Shown piece by piece: positions 1 through 9,315 of a stretch of DNA of 64,000 nucleotides. The position numbers and the translations under genes were made by a program. The first letter of the stretch is position 1. The number at the start of each line of letters is the position of its first letter. This DNA is from Planctomycetota bacterium (GTDB lineage Bacteria; Planctomycetota; Phycisphaerae; UBA1845; UTPLA1). The stretch spans positions 186,001 through 250,000 of the forward strand of contig JACRIM010000045.1 in NCBI GenBank assembly GCA_016235815.1. Reading direction: 5' to 3'. The notes beneath the pieces were generated by a model. It did no database searches, was not told the origin of the DNA, and saw nothing but the letters and a program-made list of their open reading frames with translations.

Positions 1-2
1 GC

Positions 3-440
3 CGCATGGCCGCCGTCGTGCGCGACGCAAATGACGTGGTGCTGTTTGAATATTTCTGTGAGACCGGGCTGGAGCACGATCGACAGACGCACCGATGGGT
101 TGGCGTCGTGGTACCGATCTTCTGCGAATTGGGCCGAGCCACGTTCACGCGCGAACCCTGGGTTATCGCCGCGGCCACTGCTCCGGGGATGATCCGAATT
201 GATCGCGCCGATGGCACGCCGGCGTCGAGCACCGGCCGCTTCACGCTGCTCACCGAGGATCCCCCCGCATGGTCGTCACGCCTGGACGGCGAGTTCGGGC
301 GACGATTGGCGGCGGACTCCCCGGCGCGTACCTGGGAACTATTGAGCAATTGCCTGTTGGGTTACCAACCCGGTCCGATCCCCGATGAACAGGTCGCGGA
401 ACTGGCTTCGAGCGGAAAGGAACTGGCGAAATTGATCTGA
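3..440 (+). CDS. Hypothetical protein, probably 5'-truncated by the window edge
   Basis: The frame is open from the first bases of the window to a TGA at 438-440, so the true start may lie upstream; the first ATG inside the window is at 6 and would give 144 residues. The visible part is soluble and has no signal peptide, membrane segment or catalytic motif that I recognise. It ends nine bases before the stop of a convergent Ser/Thr kinase gene. No function can be assigned from the visible part. Confidence 0.6.
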   Translation, partial: RMAAVVRDANDVVLFEYFCETGLEHDRQTHRWVGVVVPIFCELGRATFTREPWVIAAATAPGMIRIDRADGTPASSTGRFTLLTEDPPAWSSRLDGEFGRRLAADSPARTWELLSNCLLGYQPGPIPDEQVAELASSGKELAKLI

Positions 441-449
441 CGCCAAGCG

Positions 450-2348
450 TCATGGGTTGGCCGGTGCGCTGGTCGGCTGCGACGCAGCCGGGGCGGACGT
501 GGGCTGCGTCGAGGCGGAAGTCTTTTCGGCCTGTTCGAGTTGCTTCATCAGCTTGTCGATTTGTTCCTGTATCTGCTGCTTGCTGAGCGTCGGGCCTTGC
601 ACCGGCGGATTTGCCGGTGCCGCCGGCTGCGTGGTCTGCTTGCCAAGATCGACGAGGCCCGGCGCGAGCACCTTGACCGCCTCACCGCCGATTTTTCTTA
701 ATCCCTCTTGCATGGCCTGCGCCGTGCTTGCCTCGGCGCCGGTATCTTTCGGCTTCGCGCTTCGCTCGGGCTGCGTGGGGTCGTAGAGGTCTTTCTTGGG
801 AATCTCGTCCGAGTCATCAGGAACAAGTCTTGACGCCATTTTTCCAAGCAGGCTGAGACCCATTGGCGCGGCCGATTCGCTCGACGCCAACTCCGCGGCC
901 GCTTCGAGGAACGGTTTCATTGTCTCACGCGACTTGGGATCGATGTTTGCCAGCGCCGCATCGAGTTCCTTTTTCTTGAGTTCCCGCTGCCGCCGCGCTT
1001 CTTCATCCGCGACCTGCTTGGCAAGCAACTGGTCTTCCAGCCGTTTGGTGCGCTCCGCGGTATCACGCACCACCGCGTCCTTTTCCTTTAGCTTGGTTCG
1101 GAACTGGCCAATCACGAAGAGGCCGGTCATCGCCGCGATGAGTGCGAACGCCGCCACGCCGACGACGACCTTATGCTTGAGCACCACCTTCTTCATCAAA
1201 TAAAGCCCGCTGGGCGGCTTGGCGCTGATCGGTTCGCCCGCGAGGTAATGCTGCACATCCGACGAAAGCGCATCCACGCTCTGGTAGCGCGTGTCCTTCG
1301 ACTTCTCCAGCGCCTTCAGCAGGATGGCCGTCACTTCGCCGTCGATCTTGGGGTTGAACTTGTTCGGCGGTCTCGGCTCGGCCTGGGCGATGTTGTGAAG
1401 AATCTTGCCCATCGACACGTTGGTGTCGTAGGGCATCGCGCCGGTGAGCATCTCATAGAGCATGACGCCGAGGGCATACACATCCGTGCGGATATCAATG
1501 CCCGATGGATCGCCTGACGCCTGTTCCGGCGACATGTACGCGGGCGTGCCGACAATCTGCGCGGTGATGGACGTTGTCGGATCTCCAAACATTCCGGCCT
1601 TGGCGAGGCCGAAGTCGAGAACGTGCGGCTCATTCGTGCCGTCGACAAGGATGTTCGTCGGTTTCAGGTCGCGGTGGATCACGCCGCGCTGGTGGGCGTG
1701 ACTCACCGCGCTGCAAATCTTGACAAAAATCTGCAACCGCTGGCGCAAATCCGGATTGTTAATCTTCAGATGATCGGTGAGCGACGTGCCGAAAATGTAC
1801 TCCATCGCGTAGTACATTCGCCCGTCGACGTTGCCGCTGTCATAAATGGGAATGATGTTGTTGTGCTTCAGGGCCGCCGAAAGGGCAACCTCGCGCTCGA
1901 ATCGCTTGCGAGCCATGTCCGAGGCGAAGGGTCCTTCGAGCAGGAGCTTCAGCGCGACGATGCGTTTTGTGGAGACTTGCAGCGCCTTATAGACGATGCC
2001 CATGCCTCCGCGGCCGATCTGCTTGTGAATGTCATAGCCCGGAATCGTCGGGATCGGGGTGGACTCGGCGGCCAGCGCATCCTGCGCCGAGCTGCCTTTC
2101 GGGGCGGGCGTCCAGTTGCCCGGCAGCGTCGCGCTCATGGACGAGCCGAGGTCGGTGATGAGGTCGAGGCCGGCAAGGTGGCCGCGCAGCTCCTCCGCGT
2201 ATTCCGGATTTTTTGCGAGAAACTCTTCCTGTGAAATGTCCTCGCCGCGCTCCCGCCGATCGAAGTAATCGTTGATCAACTCGCCCAAACGCTGTTCGCG
2301 CGGACTCTCCGCGATTGAGTCATTCGGGCTGGGTTCATCGGGATTCAT
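450..2348 (-). CDS. Membrane-anchored Hanks-type serine/threonine protein kinase
   Basis: The 632-residue protein has an N-terminal acidic helical region (about 18-65) of a kind often found before planctomycete kinases, then a complete kinase domain (about 105-370). The glycine loop IGRGGMGIVY is at 111-120, the ATP-binding lysine is K134 in VALK, the catalytic loop HRDLKPTN starts at 225, and DFG is at 246-248. One membrane helix (about 393-415) follows, then a long charged coiled region and a Ser/Thr/Gln/Pro-rich tail, which would lie outside the cytoplasm. The kinase should phosphorylate cytoplasmic targets in response to an envelope signal. It is divergent from a sigma-factor gene 316 bases away, a common pairing in Planctomycetota, so that sigma factor is a candidate partner (inference). 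Confidence 0.93.
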   Translation of the reverse strand: MNPDEPSPNDSIAESPREQRLGELINDYFDRRERGEDISQEEFLAKNPEYAEELRGHLAGLDLITDLGSSMSATLPGNWTPAPKGSSAQDALAAESTPIPTIPGYDIHKQIGRGGMGIVYKALQVSTKRIVALKLLLEGPFASDMARKRFEREVALSAALKHNNIIPIYDSGNVDGRMYYAMEYIFGTSLTDHLKINNPDLRQRLQIFVKICSAVSHAHQRGVIHRDLKPTNILVDGTNEPHVLDFGLAKAGMFGDPTTSITAQIVGTPAYMSPEQASGDPSGIDIRTDVYALGVMLYEMLTGAMPYDTNVSMGKILHNIAQAEPRPPNKFNPKIDGEVTAILLKALEKSKDTRYQSVDALSSDVQHYLAGEPISAKPPSGLYLMKKVVLKHKVVVGVAAFALIAAMTGLFVIGQFRTKLKEKDAVVRDTAERTKRLEDQLLAKQVADEEARRQRELKKKELDAALANIDPKSRETMKPFLEAAAELASSESAAPMGLSLLGKMASRLVPDDSDEIPKKDLYDPTQPERSAKPKDTGAEASTAQAMQEGLRKIGGEAVKVLAPGLVDLGKQTTQPAAPANPPVQGPTLSKQQIQEQIDKLMKQLEQAEKTSASTQPTSAPAASQPTSAPANP

Positions 2349-2664
2349 GCGTTAGCCGCCTCCGGGCGGCACCGAACAGCGGTACCCTATTGATATTCAA
2401 CGATCCTGACGGTTTTCGCCAATGATTAGAGTACCCTATGCCCCCCCGATAGTTCGTTCGACACGGCCGGGCACATCCCAAAAACGACACAAGTCCTTAC
2501 CATAGCGAAAGTTCCGAGAACAGCCATTACAAACCACGTCCGTTTTTCCACAGACCCAAACACGCGGGCCGTGTTTCCGAACAGGCCCTCCCGAGGGTAT
2601 TCTATTTCATAAGACGGTTTATTCGGCAGGCTCCTGCCTCAAAAAAGGCGCCGCCGGTGGAAAC
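2349..2664. promoter_or_regulatory. Divergent intergenic region between kinase and sigma-factor genes
   Basis: This 316-base stretch has no credible gene and must hold both promoters. Two direct copies of GTACCCTAT lie at 2382-2390 and 2431-2439, 49 bases apart, which is close to a whole number of helical turns. They could be operator or promoter elements, but a nine-base word seen twice is weak evidence. I saw no convincing -35/-10 pair. Confidence 0.3.
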
Positions 2665-3306
2665 GTGGGTATCGCGGTGCCGCACTCGACCGAGACGCAA
2701 GTCCTGATTACCCGAGCACGTAAGGGCGACGAAGACTCTGTTCGCCGCCTGCTGGTGCTCTATCACCCGCGCCTGCGAGCAAGGCTTCTTCGCCAGATGG
2801 ACCCGCTCATGCGCTCCAAGATCGAGCCGGAGGACATCCTGCAACAGGTCTATCTGGAAACATTCCGTGCGATCGGACAGTTCGATTATCAGGGCAAGGA
2901 TTCGTTCCTGCGCTGGATGTACGCCATCCTCGACCGGAAGCTGATCGACGAACACCGGGCCATGCGTGCTGAACGCCGGGACGTTCGTCGCGAGGTGAAG
3001 CCGTCTGCGCAATCCAATCAGCAGACCACCTACGTCGACCTCATGGCTCGCGTCATGGCCGATGTCAGCACACCGAGCCAGGTGGTTCGCAAGGGCGAGG
3101 CGCTGGGCGTCCTCAGCGCGTGCGTCGCGACCCTGCCCGAACATTACCGCGAAGTCATCCAGATGCGTTTCATCGAAGGCATGCCCGTGGCCGAAGTGGC
3201 CAAACGCCTTGACCGCTCCATTGGTTCCATTCACATGCTCTGCCACCGCGCCCTAAGACAGCTCCGCGAACAGGCGGAGAAGCTTGGTGTTACGCGCGAG
3301 GAATGA
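2665..3306 (+). CDS. Sigma-70 family (ECF-like) RNA polymerase sigma factor
   Basis: The 213-residue protein starts at a GTG preceded by a GGTGG stretch. Region 2 covers about residues 22-90 (PEDILQQVYLETFRAI, then FLRWMYAILDRKLIDEHR). Region 4, with its helix-turn-helix, lies at about 150-205 (LPEHYREVIQMRFIEGMPV, then AEVAKRLDRSIGSI). Sigma-70 regions 1.1 and 3 are absent, as in ECF factors. It should direct RNA polymerase to a small regulon. No anti-sigma gene is next to it; the divergent membrane kinase is the likely regulator, as in other planctomycete kinase/sigma pairs. The TPR gene starts 30 bases downstream and may be cotranscribed. Confidence 0.92.
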   Translation: MGIAVPHSTETQVLITRARKGDEDSVRRLLVLYHPRLRARLLRQMDPLMRSKIEPEDILQQVYLETFRAIGQFDYQGKDSFLRWMYAILDRKLIDEHRAMRAERRDVRREVKPSAQSNQQTTYVDLMARVMADVSTPSQVVRKGEALGVLSACVATLPEHYREVIQMRFIEGMPVAEVAKRLDRSIGSIHMLCHRALRQLREQAEKLGVTREE

Positions 3307-3336
3307 TTCCGCGAACTCGCCTAAGATGACACTCCC

Positions 3337-5478
3337 ATGACTCACGCGTCCCTCGCCGAACGAGACTATTCGAAAACAACGGAACGACATTCACCCGAGT
3401 TCCGCACGCTGACCTGGCTGATCCCTTGTGTCATGCTCGTCACCGCGGTCGCGCATTGGCCGGCGCTTTCCGCCCGTGCGGTGTCTTTCGACGATCATCA
3501 ATATCTACTGCAAAACCCCCTCGTGAAAACGCCGAGCTGGAACTCCGTGCAACGGTTCTTCACTGAGGTGCTCAAACCCTCCAGTGTCGCCGGGTATTAC
3601 CAACCATTATCGATGACGTCGCTCATGCTCGATGTCGCGATGGGCGGCAGTCCACAGAATTTTGAGCCCCTCCACCGTACGAGCCTCTTGCTGCATACGC
3701 TCAATACCGGCCTACTCGCGTTGCTGCTGTATCGCCTCTTTCGCAAAGCCTGGCCGGCCGCACTCGCGGCGCTGCTCTTCGGTGTTCATCCCCTGACGAT
3801 TGAACCGATTCCCTGGATCGGCGAACGCAAGACCTTGCTGGCCGCATTCTTCGCGCTGATTAGCCTGTGCTGCTATGTCCGGTATGCCCGTTCTCGCGAC
3901 TCAATACCCGCCGCCGATGATGCACCGCGCTGGTATATGTTCAGCCTTGCCGCATTTTTGCTCGCACTGCTCTCCAAGCCAACGACGGTGCCGCTCTCGA
4001 TCGCAATGATCCTTATCGACCTCTGGCCCCTTCGCCGGTTCGGCAAGAAAACTCTTATCGAGAAGATTCCCTTCCTCGCGCTCACCGCCCTCTTCGCCGT
4101 CATCACCATCGTCTCACAGGGGCGATCCAGCGTCGCCACCATGCCAACCGAGTATCCGATATCACGCATCCCGCTCACGCTCTGCCACAACATCTTTTTC
4201 TATCTGTGGAAATTCGTGTGGCCGGTCAATCTGTCGTCGCATTATCCGTTCCCGTCGCCGATGGACCTTTCGCATCCCATGATCAGGGCCGGCCTCATCG
4301 GCACCGCCCTTCTCGCCGCGTTCGTGCTTGCATCGCTTCGAAGAACGCCCGCCGCGGCCATTGGCTGGCTGGTGTGGTTTGTGATGATTCTGCCGACCAT
4401 GCAAATCGTTGGATTCTCCGATGTCATCGCATCAGACAAATACTTCTACCTGCCGGCGGTCGGATTGATGATGATCGTCGCGTGGGTCCTGGGGCTGGCG
4501 TGGGAGAAGTCTCGTCCGGTCGCACGGCGGGCCGCCATCCTCGCGGTCGTCGCCGTCACCATCGGCTTGACCACCGCGACACGGGCCCATCTTTCGGTGT
4601 GGGTCGACTCGCCGACGTTCTATCAATACATGATCCGTCTGACGCCCAACTCGGCCGCGTTGCATAACAATTACGCGGTCGAATTGGTGAACATGCAGAA
4701 ACTCCCCGAGGCCATTGAGGAGTATCGCAAAGCACTTTCCATTGACCCGGGAGACGAGCGCACCATCACCAACATCGGCGTCGCGCTTCGTGCCGCCGGC
4801 AAACCGTATGAGGCGATTCGCCTCTACAAAGAGGCGCTCAATAATCCGAAGCTGAGCCACAGCTATTCCATCCTGGTCAACCTCGGCACTTTGACGGCCG
4901 AGCAGGGTGACACCGAGATGGCCACCGAGTATTTTCGCGTGGCCCGAATGGAGAATCCGAAAAGCGCGGAGGCGCAGACGAATTATGCCAACGGCCTGTT
5001 AACATCCGGAAAGTACGCCGAGGCCGTTGAGGCTTATCGCGAGGCCCTCGAGCTTCGCCCGGACATCGCCGACATTCACAATAATCTGGCCGTCGCGCTT
5101 AATGACCTCGGCCGCACGGAAGAAGCCATACAGCACTTCAACATGGCCGTGGTGCTCGATCCGAATCACGCCGGCGCCCGGAGCAACCTCGCCCTTCATC
5201 TGGCTCAGTTGGGCCAATTGCAGGAAGCGCTGACACATGTTCGAGTTGCCGTGAAGTTGCAGCCGAACAACACGGAATTGCTCTACATGGCGTCCCAGCT
5301 TGAGTTCAACACGGGTCATGCCGAAGAGTCCAAGGAGTTGTTACGACGCGTGCTGGCAATCGATCCCGGCTTCGAACCTGCAAAGGAACTGCTGGACCAA
5401 TTCACGTTCAAGCAGACCGCGGATCGTGTGATGACCACTCAGCCCACAACGACGCAAGCATCGAAGCCTGCACCGTGA
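3337..5478 (+). CDS. TMTC-like membrane protein: GT-C-type transmembrane region plus TPR repeats
   Basis: The 713-residue protein has a polytopic membrane region (about 25-430, roughly ten hydrophobic helices) followed by TPR repeats (about 435-690). The first extracytoplasmic loop carries an acidic motif, FDDHQYLLQNPLV, with D52 and D53, as in GT-C glycosyltransferases and the eukaryotic TMTC O-mannosyltransferases. The extracytoplasmic TPR domain would bind acceptor proteins. The C-terminus is Thr/Gln/Pro-rich. Its GTGA junction with the next gene indicates translational coupling. A close paralogue lies at 34509. Glycosyltransferase activity is inferred from architecture only; 'TPR-repeat membrane protein' is the safe call. 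Confidence 0.85.
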   Translation: MTHASLAERDYSKTTERHSPEFRTLTWLIPCVMLVTAVAHWPALSARAVSFDDHQYLLQNPLVKTPSWNSVQRFFTEVLKPSSVAGYYQPLSMTSLMLDVAMGGSPQNFEPLHRTSLLLHTLNTGLLALLLYRLFRKAWPAALAALLFGVHPLTIEPIPWIGERKTLLAAFFALISLCCYVRYARSRDSIPAADDAPRWYMFSLAAFLLALLSKPTTVPLSIAMILIDLWPLRRFGKKTLIEKIPFLALTALFAVITIVSQGRSSVATMPTEYPISRIPLTLCHNIFFYLWKFVWPVNLSSHYPFPSPMDLSHPMIRAGLIGTALLAAFVLASLRRTPAAAIGWLVWFVMILPTMQIVGFSDVIASDKYFYLPAVGLMMIVAWVLGLAWEKSRPVARRAAILAVVAVTIGLTTATRAHLSVWVDSPTFYQYMIRLTPNSAALHNNYAVELVNMQKLPEAIEEYRKALSIDPGDERTITNIGVALRAAGKPYEAIRLYKEALNNPKLSHSYSILVNLGTLTAEQGDTEMATEYFRVARMENPKSAEAQTNYANGLLTSGKYAEAVEAYREALELRPDIADIHNNLAVALNDLGRTEEAIQHFNMAVVLDPNHAGARSNLALHLAQLGQLQEALTHVRVAVKLQPNNTELLYMASQLEFNTGHAEESKELLRRVLAIDPGFEPAKELLDQFTFKQTADRVMTTQPTTTQASKPAP

Positions 5479-7454
5479 CGCATTCGCATCGCGCGGCATG
5501 GAACTCCCGAATGACGGCCCGGCATCGAAATCCCCTTACCGCACACACGATTCACCCCGCGTGGATTGCCATCGGCATCCCGTTGCTCACGCTTATCGCC
5601 TACACGCCCGCGGCAAAGAACGGCTTTGTCTGGGACGACGACCGCTATGTTGTGAACAACGAGCTGCTCGCCAATCGCGACGGCCTGCGGAAGATTTGGT
5701 TTGAAATCCGCGCGGCCGACCAATACTACCCGCTTACTTACACCACCTTCTGGATCGAGAAACGCGTTTGGGGCGACAAGCCGGCGGGGTACCACATCGT
5801 AAATATGCTGCTGCACGCGGCCAACGCCGTGCTTCTGTGGAGATTGCTTGCGCTTCTGGGGATTCCCGGCGCGGCGTTGGCCGGGTTACTCTTCGCCGTC
5901 CACCCGCTGAATGTCGAGTCGGTGGCGTGGATCACCGAGCGAAAGAACACGCTGTCGTTGTTCTTCTATCTACTCGCGGCACTTGCCTATGCGCGTTTCG
6001 ACGGCTGGCGTAAACCTGACACAGCCCCTGCGCGGCGCTGGGGCGCCTACGTGGGTGCAATCGCGCTATTTGCGCTGGCGTTGTTGAGCAAGTCCGCCGT
6101 GGCCACGTTCCCCGCGGCCCTGCTCCTTGTTGTATGGTGGCGACACGGTCGACTTGCCATCCGCGACATCGCGCCGACATTGCCCTTGTTCCTGCTCGCG
6201 ATCCTGAGCGGCTATGTCACGGTGCTGGTCGAATCGTCGCACGTGAGTCTCGAAACCGGTGACGCCGTGCTCGACTGGCCCTCGCGTCTCATCGTCGCCG
6301 GCCGCGCAACGTGGTTCTACCTCGGCAAACTTACCTGGCCGTACCCGCTTTGCTTCACCTACCCGCGGTGGTCGATCGACCCTTCGAACTTCATGCAATA
6401 CCTCGATGCGGCTCTGGCGTTCGCGCTCGTCGTGGGGCTTGCCGTCACTGCCAGACGGATCGGGCGCGGCGTGCTAACCGCCGTACTTTTCTATGGCGGG
6501 TCGCTGCTTCCCGTGCTCGGATTCGTCGACGTGTATGCCATGCGTTACTCATTCGTCGCCGATCACTTCGCCTATCTGCCCAGCATCGGCCTAATTGCGC
6601 TTGCCGCCGCGGCGCTCGTTCAACTCGCGCCCCGGATGCGAGACACGGGGCGATTCCTTCCGCTTGTACTCGCGGCGCCGCTTGTCGCGCTTTGTTGGCA
6701 ACACTGCGGCGTCTTTCGCGATCTCGAAGCACTCTGGACCGACACGCTGCGCAAGAACCCCGCCGCGTACATGGCCCACACCAACCTTGGCATCCTCTTG
6801 CAGCAGCGCGGCGACGTGGACGGCGCACTCGCTCATTACCAAAAAGCCATTCAACTAAAGCCCGATCTCTTCAACGCTCACTACAACGCCGCCATTGCGC
6901 TTGATTCCAAGGGGCTTCTGCTCGATGCCGGTCGCCACTATGAAAAGGCGCTCGCGTTGCGGCCGGATTTCGCCAATGGCCACTTCAACTACGCCCTGCT
7001 GCTGAACAAATCGAAGAACCACGACGCGGCCGTTGCTCACCTATTGGAGGTCCTGCGAATCACGCCGAAGGACAACGAGGCCCGCTTCAAACTCGGGTGC
7101 GTCTATGCCGATGCCGGCAAATACGAAGAAGCCGTGCGCGAAATCAAAATGGCCCTCAAAGTGATGCCGGAAAGCCCGATCATCTACGCAAGACTGGCGC
7201 AGGTTTATTACGACATGGGCGACCTCGAACGCGCTGATGCATTTTTTCGCGCGGCCCTCAAGCGCAAATCCGATTACGCGTACGCCCACCATGGGCTTGG
7301 CCGAACGCTTGAGCGATTAGGCCGAACCGCCGAAGCCGTGACCTCCTATCGCGAGGCGCTGCGGCTTGACCCCGCACGGTCGGCGCTCCGCGATCACATC
7401 GCCGCACTCGAACACCTCGGCACAACCACCCAACCTGCGCCATCGCCGCCGTGA
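5475..7454 (+). CDS. TMTC-like GT-C/TPR membrane protein, second of three in tandem
   Basis: The 659-residue protein shares the plan of its upstream neighbour: about ten membrane helices (about 28-420) and then six to seven TPR units (about 430-640). The acidic loop is FVWDDDRYVVNNELL with D54-D56. A conserved VHPLNVESVAWITERKN segment follows the third helix region and recurs in the third paralogue. The GTG start overlaps the previous stop by four bases; an ATG at 5511 is an alternative. The C-terminus ends in a short Thr/Pro-rich tail. Likely an envelope glycosyltransferase, but not shown by sequence alone. Confidence 0.85.
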   Translation: MTHSHRAAWNSRMTARHRNPLTAHTIHPAWIAIGIPLLTLIAYTPAAKNGFVWDDDRYVVNNELLANRDGLRKIWFEIRAADQYYPLTYTTFWIEKRVWGDKPAGYHIVNMLLHAANAVLLWRLLALLGIPGAALAGLLFAVHPLNVESVAWITERKNTLSLFFYLLAALAYARFDGWRKPDTAPARRWGAYVGAIALFALALLSKSAVATFPAALLLVVWWRHGRLAIRDIAPTLPLFLLAILSGYVTVLVESSHVSLETGDAVLDWPSRLIVAGRATWFYLGKLTWPYPLCFTYPRWSIDPSNFMQYLDAALAFALVVGLAVTARRIGRGVLTAVLFYGGSLLPVLGFVDVYAMRYSFVADHFAYLPSIGLIALAAAALVQLAPRMRDTGRFLPLVLAAPLVALCWQHCGVFRDLEALWTDTLRKNPAAYMAHTNLGILLQQRGDVDGALAHYQKAIQLKPDLFNAHYNAAIALDSKGLLLDAGRHYEKALALRPDFANGHFNYALLLNKSKNHDAAVAHLLEVLRITPKDNEARFKLGCVYADAGKYEEAVREIKMALKVMPESPIIYARLAQVYYDMGDLERADAFFRAALKRKSDYAYAHHGLGRTLERLGRTAEAVTSYREALRLDPARSALRDHIAALEHLGTTTQPAPSPP

Positions 7455-7496
7455 TGCGTGTGGAGCGGCGGTGTCGGCTCAAGTACGATCCTCGCC

Positions 7497-9248
7497 ATGA
7501 GCCGCCGGCACTCGGTACCCAGATACACCCCCCGCACCTCCCCCGGCCATGATTCTGCGGCGGCGGCGTCCATGGCGAACCTGCTCCCCACCGCGCTCGC
7601 ACTATTCGGCGCGACTTTGATCGCCTATCTGCCGGCGTTCGGCGCTGAGTTCATCTGGGATGACGACGCGTATCTGACAACCAATGCCGTGCTCTTCGCG
7701 CCCGACGCCCTGCGGCGAATCTGGTTCGAACTTGGAGCGACCATTCAGTATTACCCGCTCGTCTTCACCAGTTTTTGGATCGAGCATCACCTGTGGGGAC
7801 TGAATCCGGCCGGCTACCACGTCGTGAATATTTTGCTGCACGCGGTCGCCGCCGTGCTGCTGTGGCGAGTGCTGGTTCGATTGGAGGTTCCCGGTGCCGC
7901 CTGGGCCGCCGCGATCTTTGTGCTGCATCCAGTACACGTAGAGTCCGTTGCGTGGGTCACAGAGCGGAAGAATGTGCTCTCAATCATTTTCTATTTGCTT
8001 GCGATTCGTGCCTATGCGCCGTTTCTTCGCGCCGATTCAGCATCGCCTCAGTCGAATTCGCAGTGGCAATACGTCACATCACTCTTGTGGTTTGTTGCGG
8101 CCCTGCTCAGCAAGACATCGACGGTTACGCTCCCCGTCGCACTACTCTTGTTTCATTGGTGGAAGTCGGCCCGCATTCGCTTGAGCGATGTGGTTCGCGG
8201 CGCGCCCTTCGTCGCCGCGTCGCTCGCCGCCGGGCTTGTTACTTCTTACGTCGAGAAACATCATGTCGGCGCTGCCGAGGCCGAGTGGACGCTTTCGCTG
8301 GTCGAGCGAGTCCTCGTCGCCGGCCGGGCCGTATGTTTCTACCTTGGCAAGTTGCTCGCGCCGGTTGACCTGGCGTTTATTTACCACCGTTGGACCGTCA
8401 ATGCGTCCGATGCGGTTCAGTGGCTTTTCCCCGCGATGGTTGCCATTGCCGTCGGCGCGACGCTAATCGTCCACCGCCGAATCGGCCGCGGCCCGGTTGT
8501 TGCGCTTCTTTACTTTGTCGTAACGCTCGGACCCATCCTCGGATTCGTGAAGTTCTTTTTCATGGGCTACTCCTTTGTCGCGGACCACTTCCAATACCTT
8601 GCCAGCCCAGGCCCCATCGCGCTGATTGCCGCCATTGCGAGCAAGCCAATGCAAAAAGCCGCCGTCCGCGCTGCGGCGATTGCCGTGCTGCTGGTCCTCG
8701 GAGCACTTACGTTTCAGCGCGCCCGCGTTTTCAAGAACTCTGAGGCGCTGTGGAACGATGTCCTCGCGAAAAGCCCATCGGCCGCGCGAATGGCGCATGA
8801 GAATCTCGCCCAGCATTTCACCAACCTCGGCCGCGCACCCGACGCCATCCCCCATTTCGACGCGGCGCTGGCCATCAAGCCCGACGCAATCGACACGCGT
8901 ATGAGCTACGCCGTCGTCCTCCACGCCGTCGGGCGAATCGACGATGCCATCGCCAACCTCAAACAGGTCCTCGCACGCGACCCCGTCAACTACATCGCCG
9001 CCGTCAACACCGGCCTGTTCCTCGCGGAGAAAGGCGACCTGAATTCCGCCCTGATGTATTACCAGCGCGGCATTGCGACAAAGCCCGACTTTGCCACGGC
9101 CCATTTCAATCTCGCCCGGTTGTATGCCCGCCTCGGCCGCCGCGACGATGCAATCAAACACTACCGCGAGGCCGTGCGACTTGACCCGGCGGACGCAGAG
9201 GCTGCTCGGGAGTTGATGCAACTCACAACACCATCAACGCCGCGGTGA
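7497..9248 (+). CDS. TMTC-like GT-C/TPR membrane protein, third in tandem
   Basis: I place the start at the ATG at 7497 (583 residues); an in-frame GTG at 7458 only four bases after the previous stop is possible but adds a residue run with no conservation to the paralogues. The acidic loop reads FIWDDDAYL, the ERKN segment is conserved, and four to five TPR units occupy the last 150 residues. It is most similar to the second gene of the array, so these two look like a more recent duplication than the first. Predicted to sit in the cytoplasmic membrane with the TPR domain outside. Confidence 0.83.
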   Translation: MSRRHSVPRYTPRTSPGHDSAAAASMANLLPTALALFGATLIAYLPAFGAEFIWDDDAYLTTNAVLFAPDALRRIWFELGATIQYYPLVFTSFWIEHHLWGLNPAGYHVVNILLHAVAAVLLWRVLVRLEVPGAAWAAAIFVLHPVHVESVAWVTERKNVLSIIFYLLAIRAYAPFLRADSASPQSNSQWQYVTSLLWFVAALLSKTSTVTLPVALLLFHWWKSARIRLSDVVRGAPFVAASLAAGLVTSYVEKHHVGAAEAEWTLSLVERVLVAGRAVCFYLGKLLAPVDLAFIYHRWTVNASDAVQWLFPAMVAIAVGATLIVHRRIGRGPVVALLYFVVTLGPILGFVKFFFMGYSFVADHFQYLASPGPIALIAAIASKPMQKAAVRAAAIAVLLVLGALTFQRARVFKNSEALWNDVLAKSPSAARMAHENLAQHFTNLGRAPDAIPHFDAALAIKPDAIDTRMSYAVVLHAVGRIDDAIANLKQVLARDPVNYIAAVNTGLFLAEKGDLNSALMYYQRGIATKPDFATAHFNLARLYARLGRRDDAIKHYREAVRLDPADAEAARELMQLTTPSTPR

Positions 9249-9315
9249 GCATCCCCCCGTTTTCCCGTTACCATTCCCCGGTCGGCCGACTTATTGGGCC
9301 TTGCACGAGCCATCC

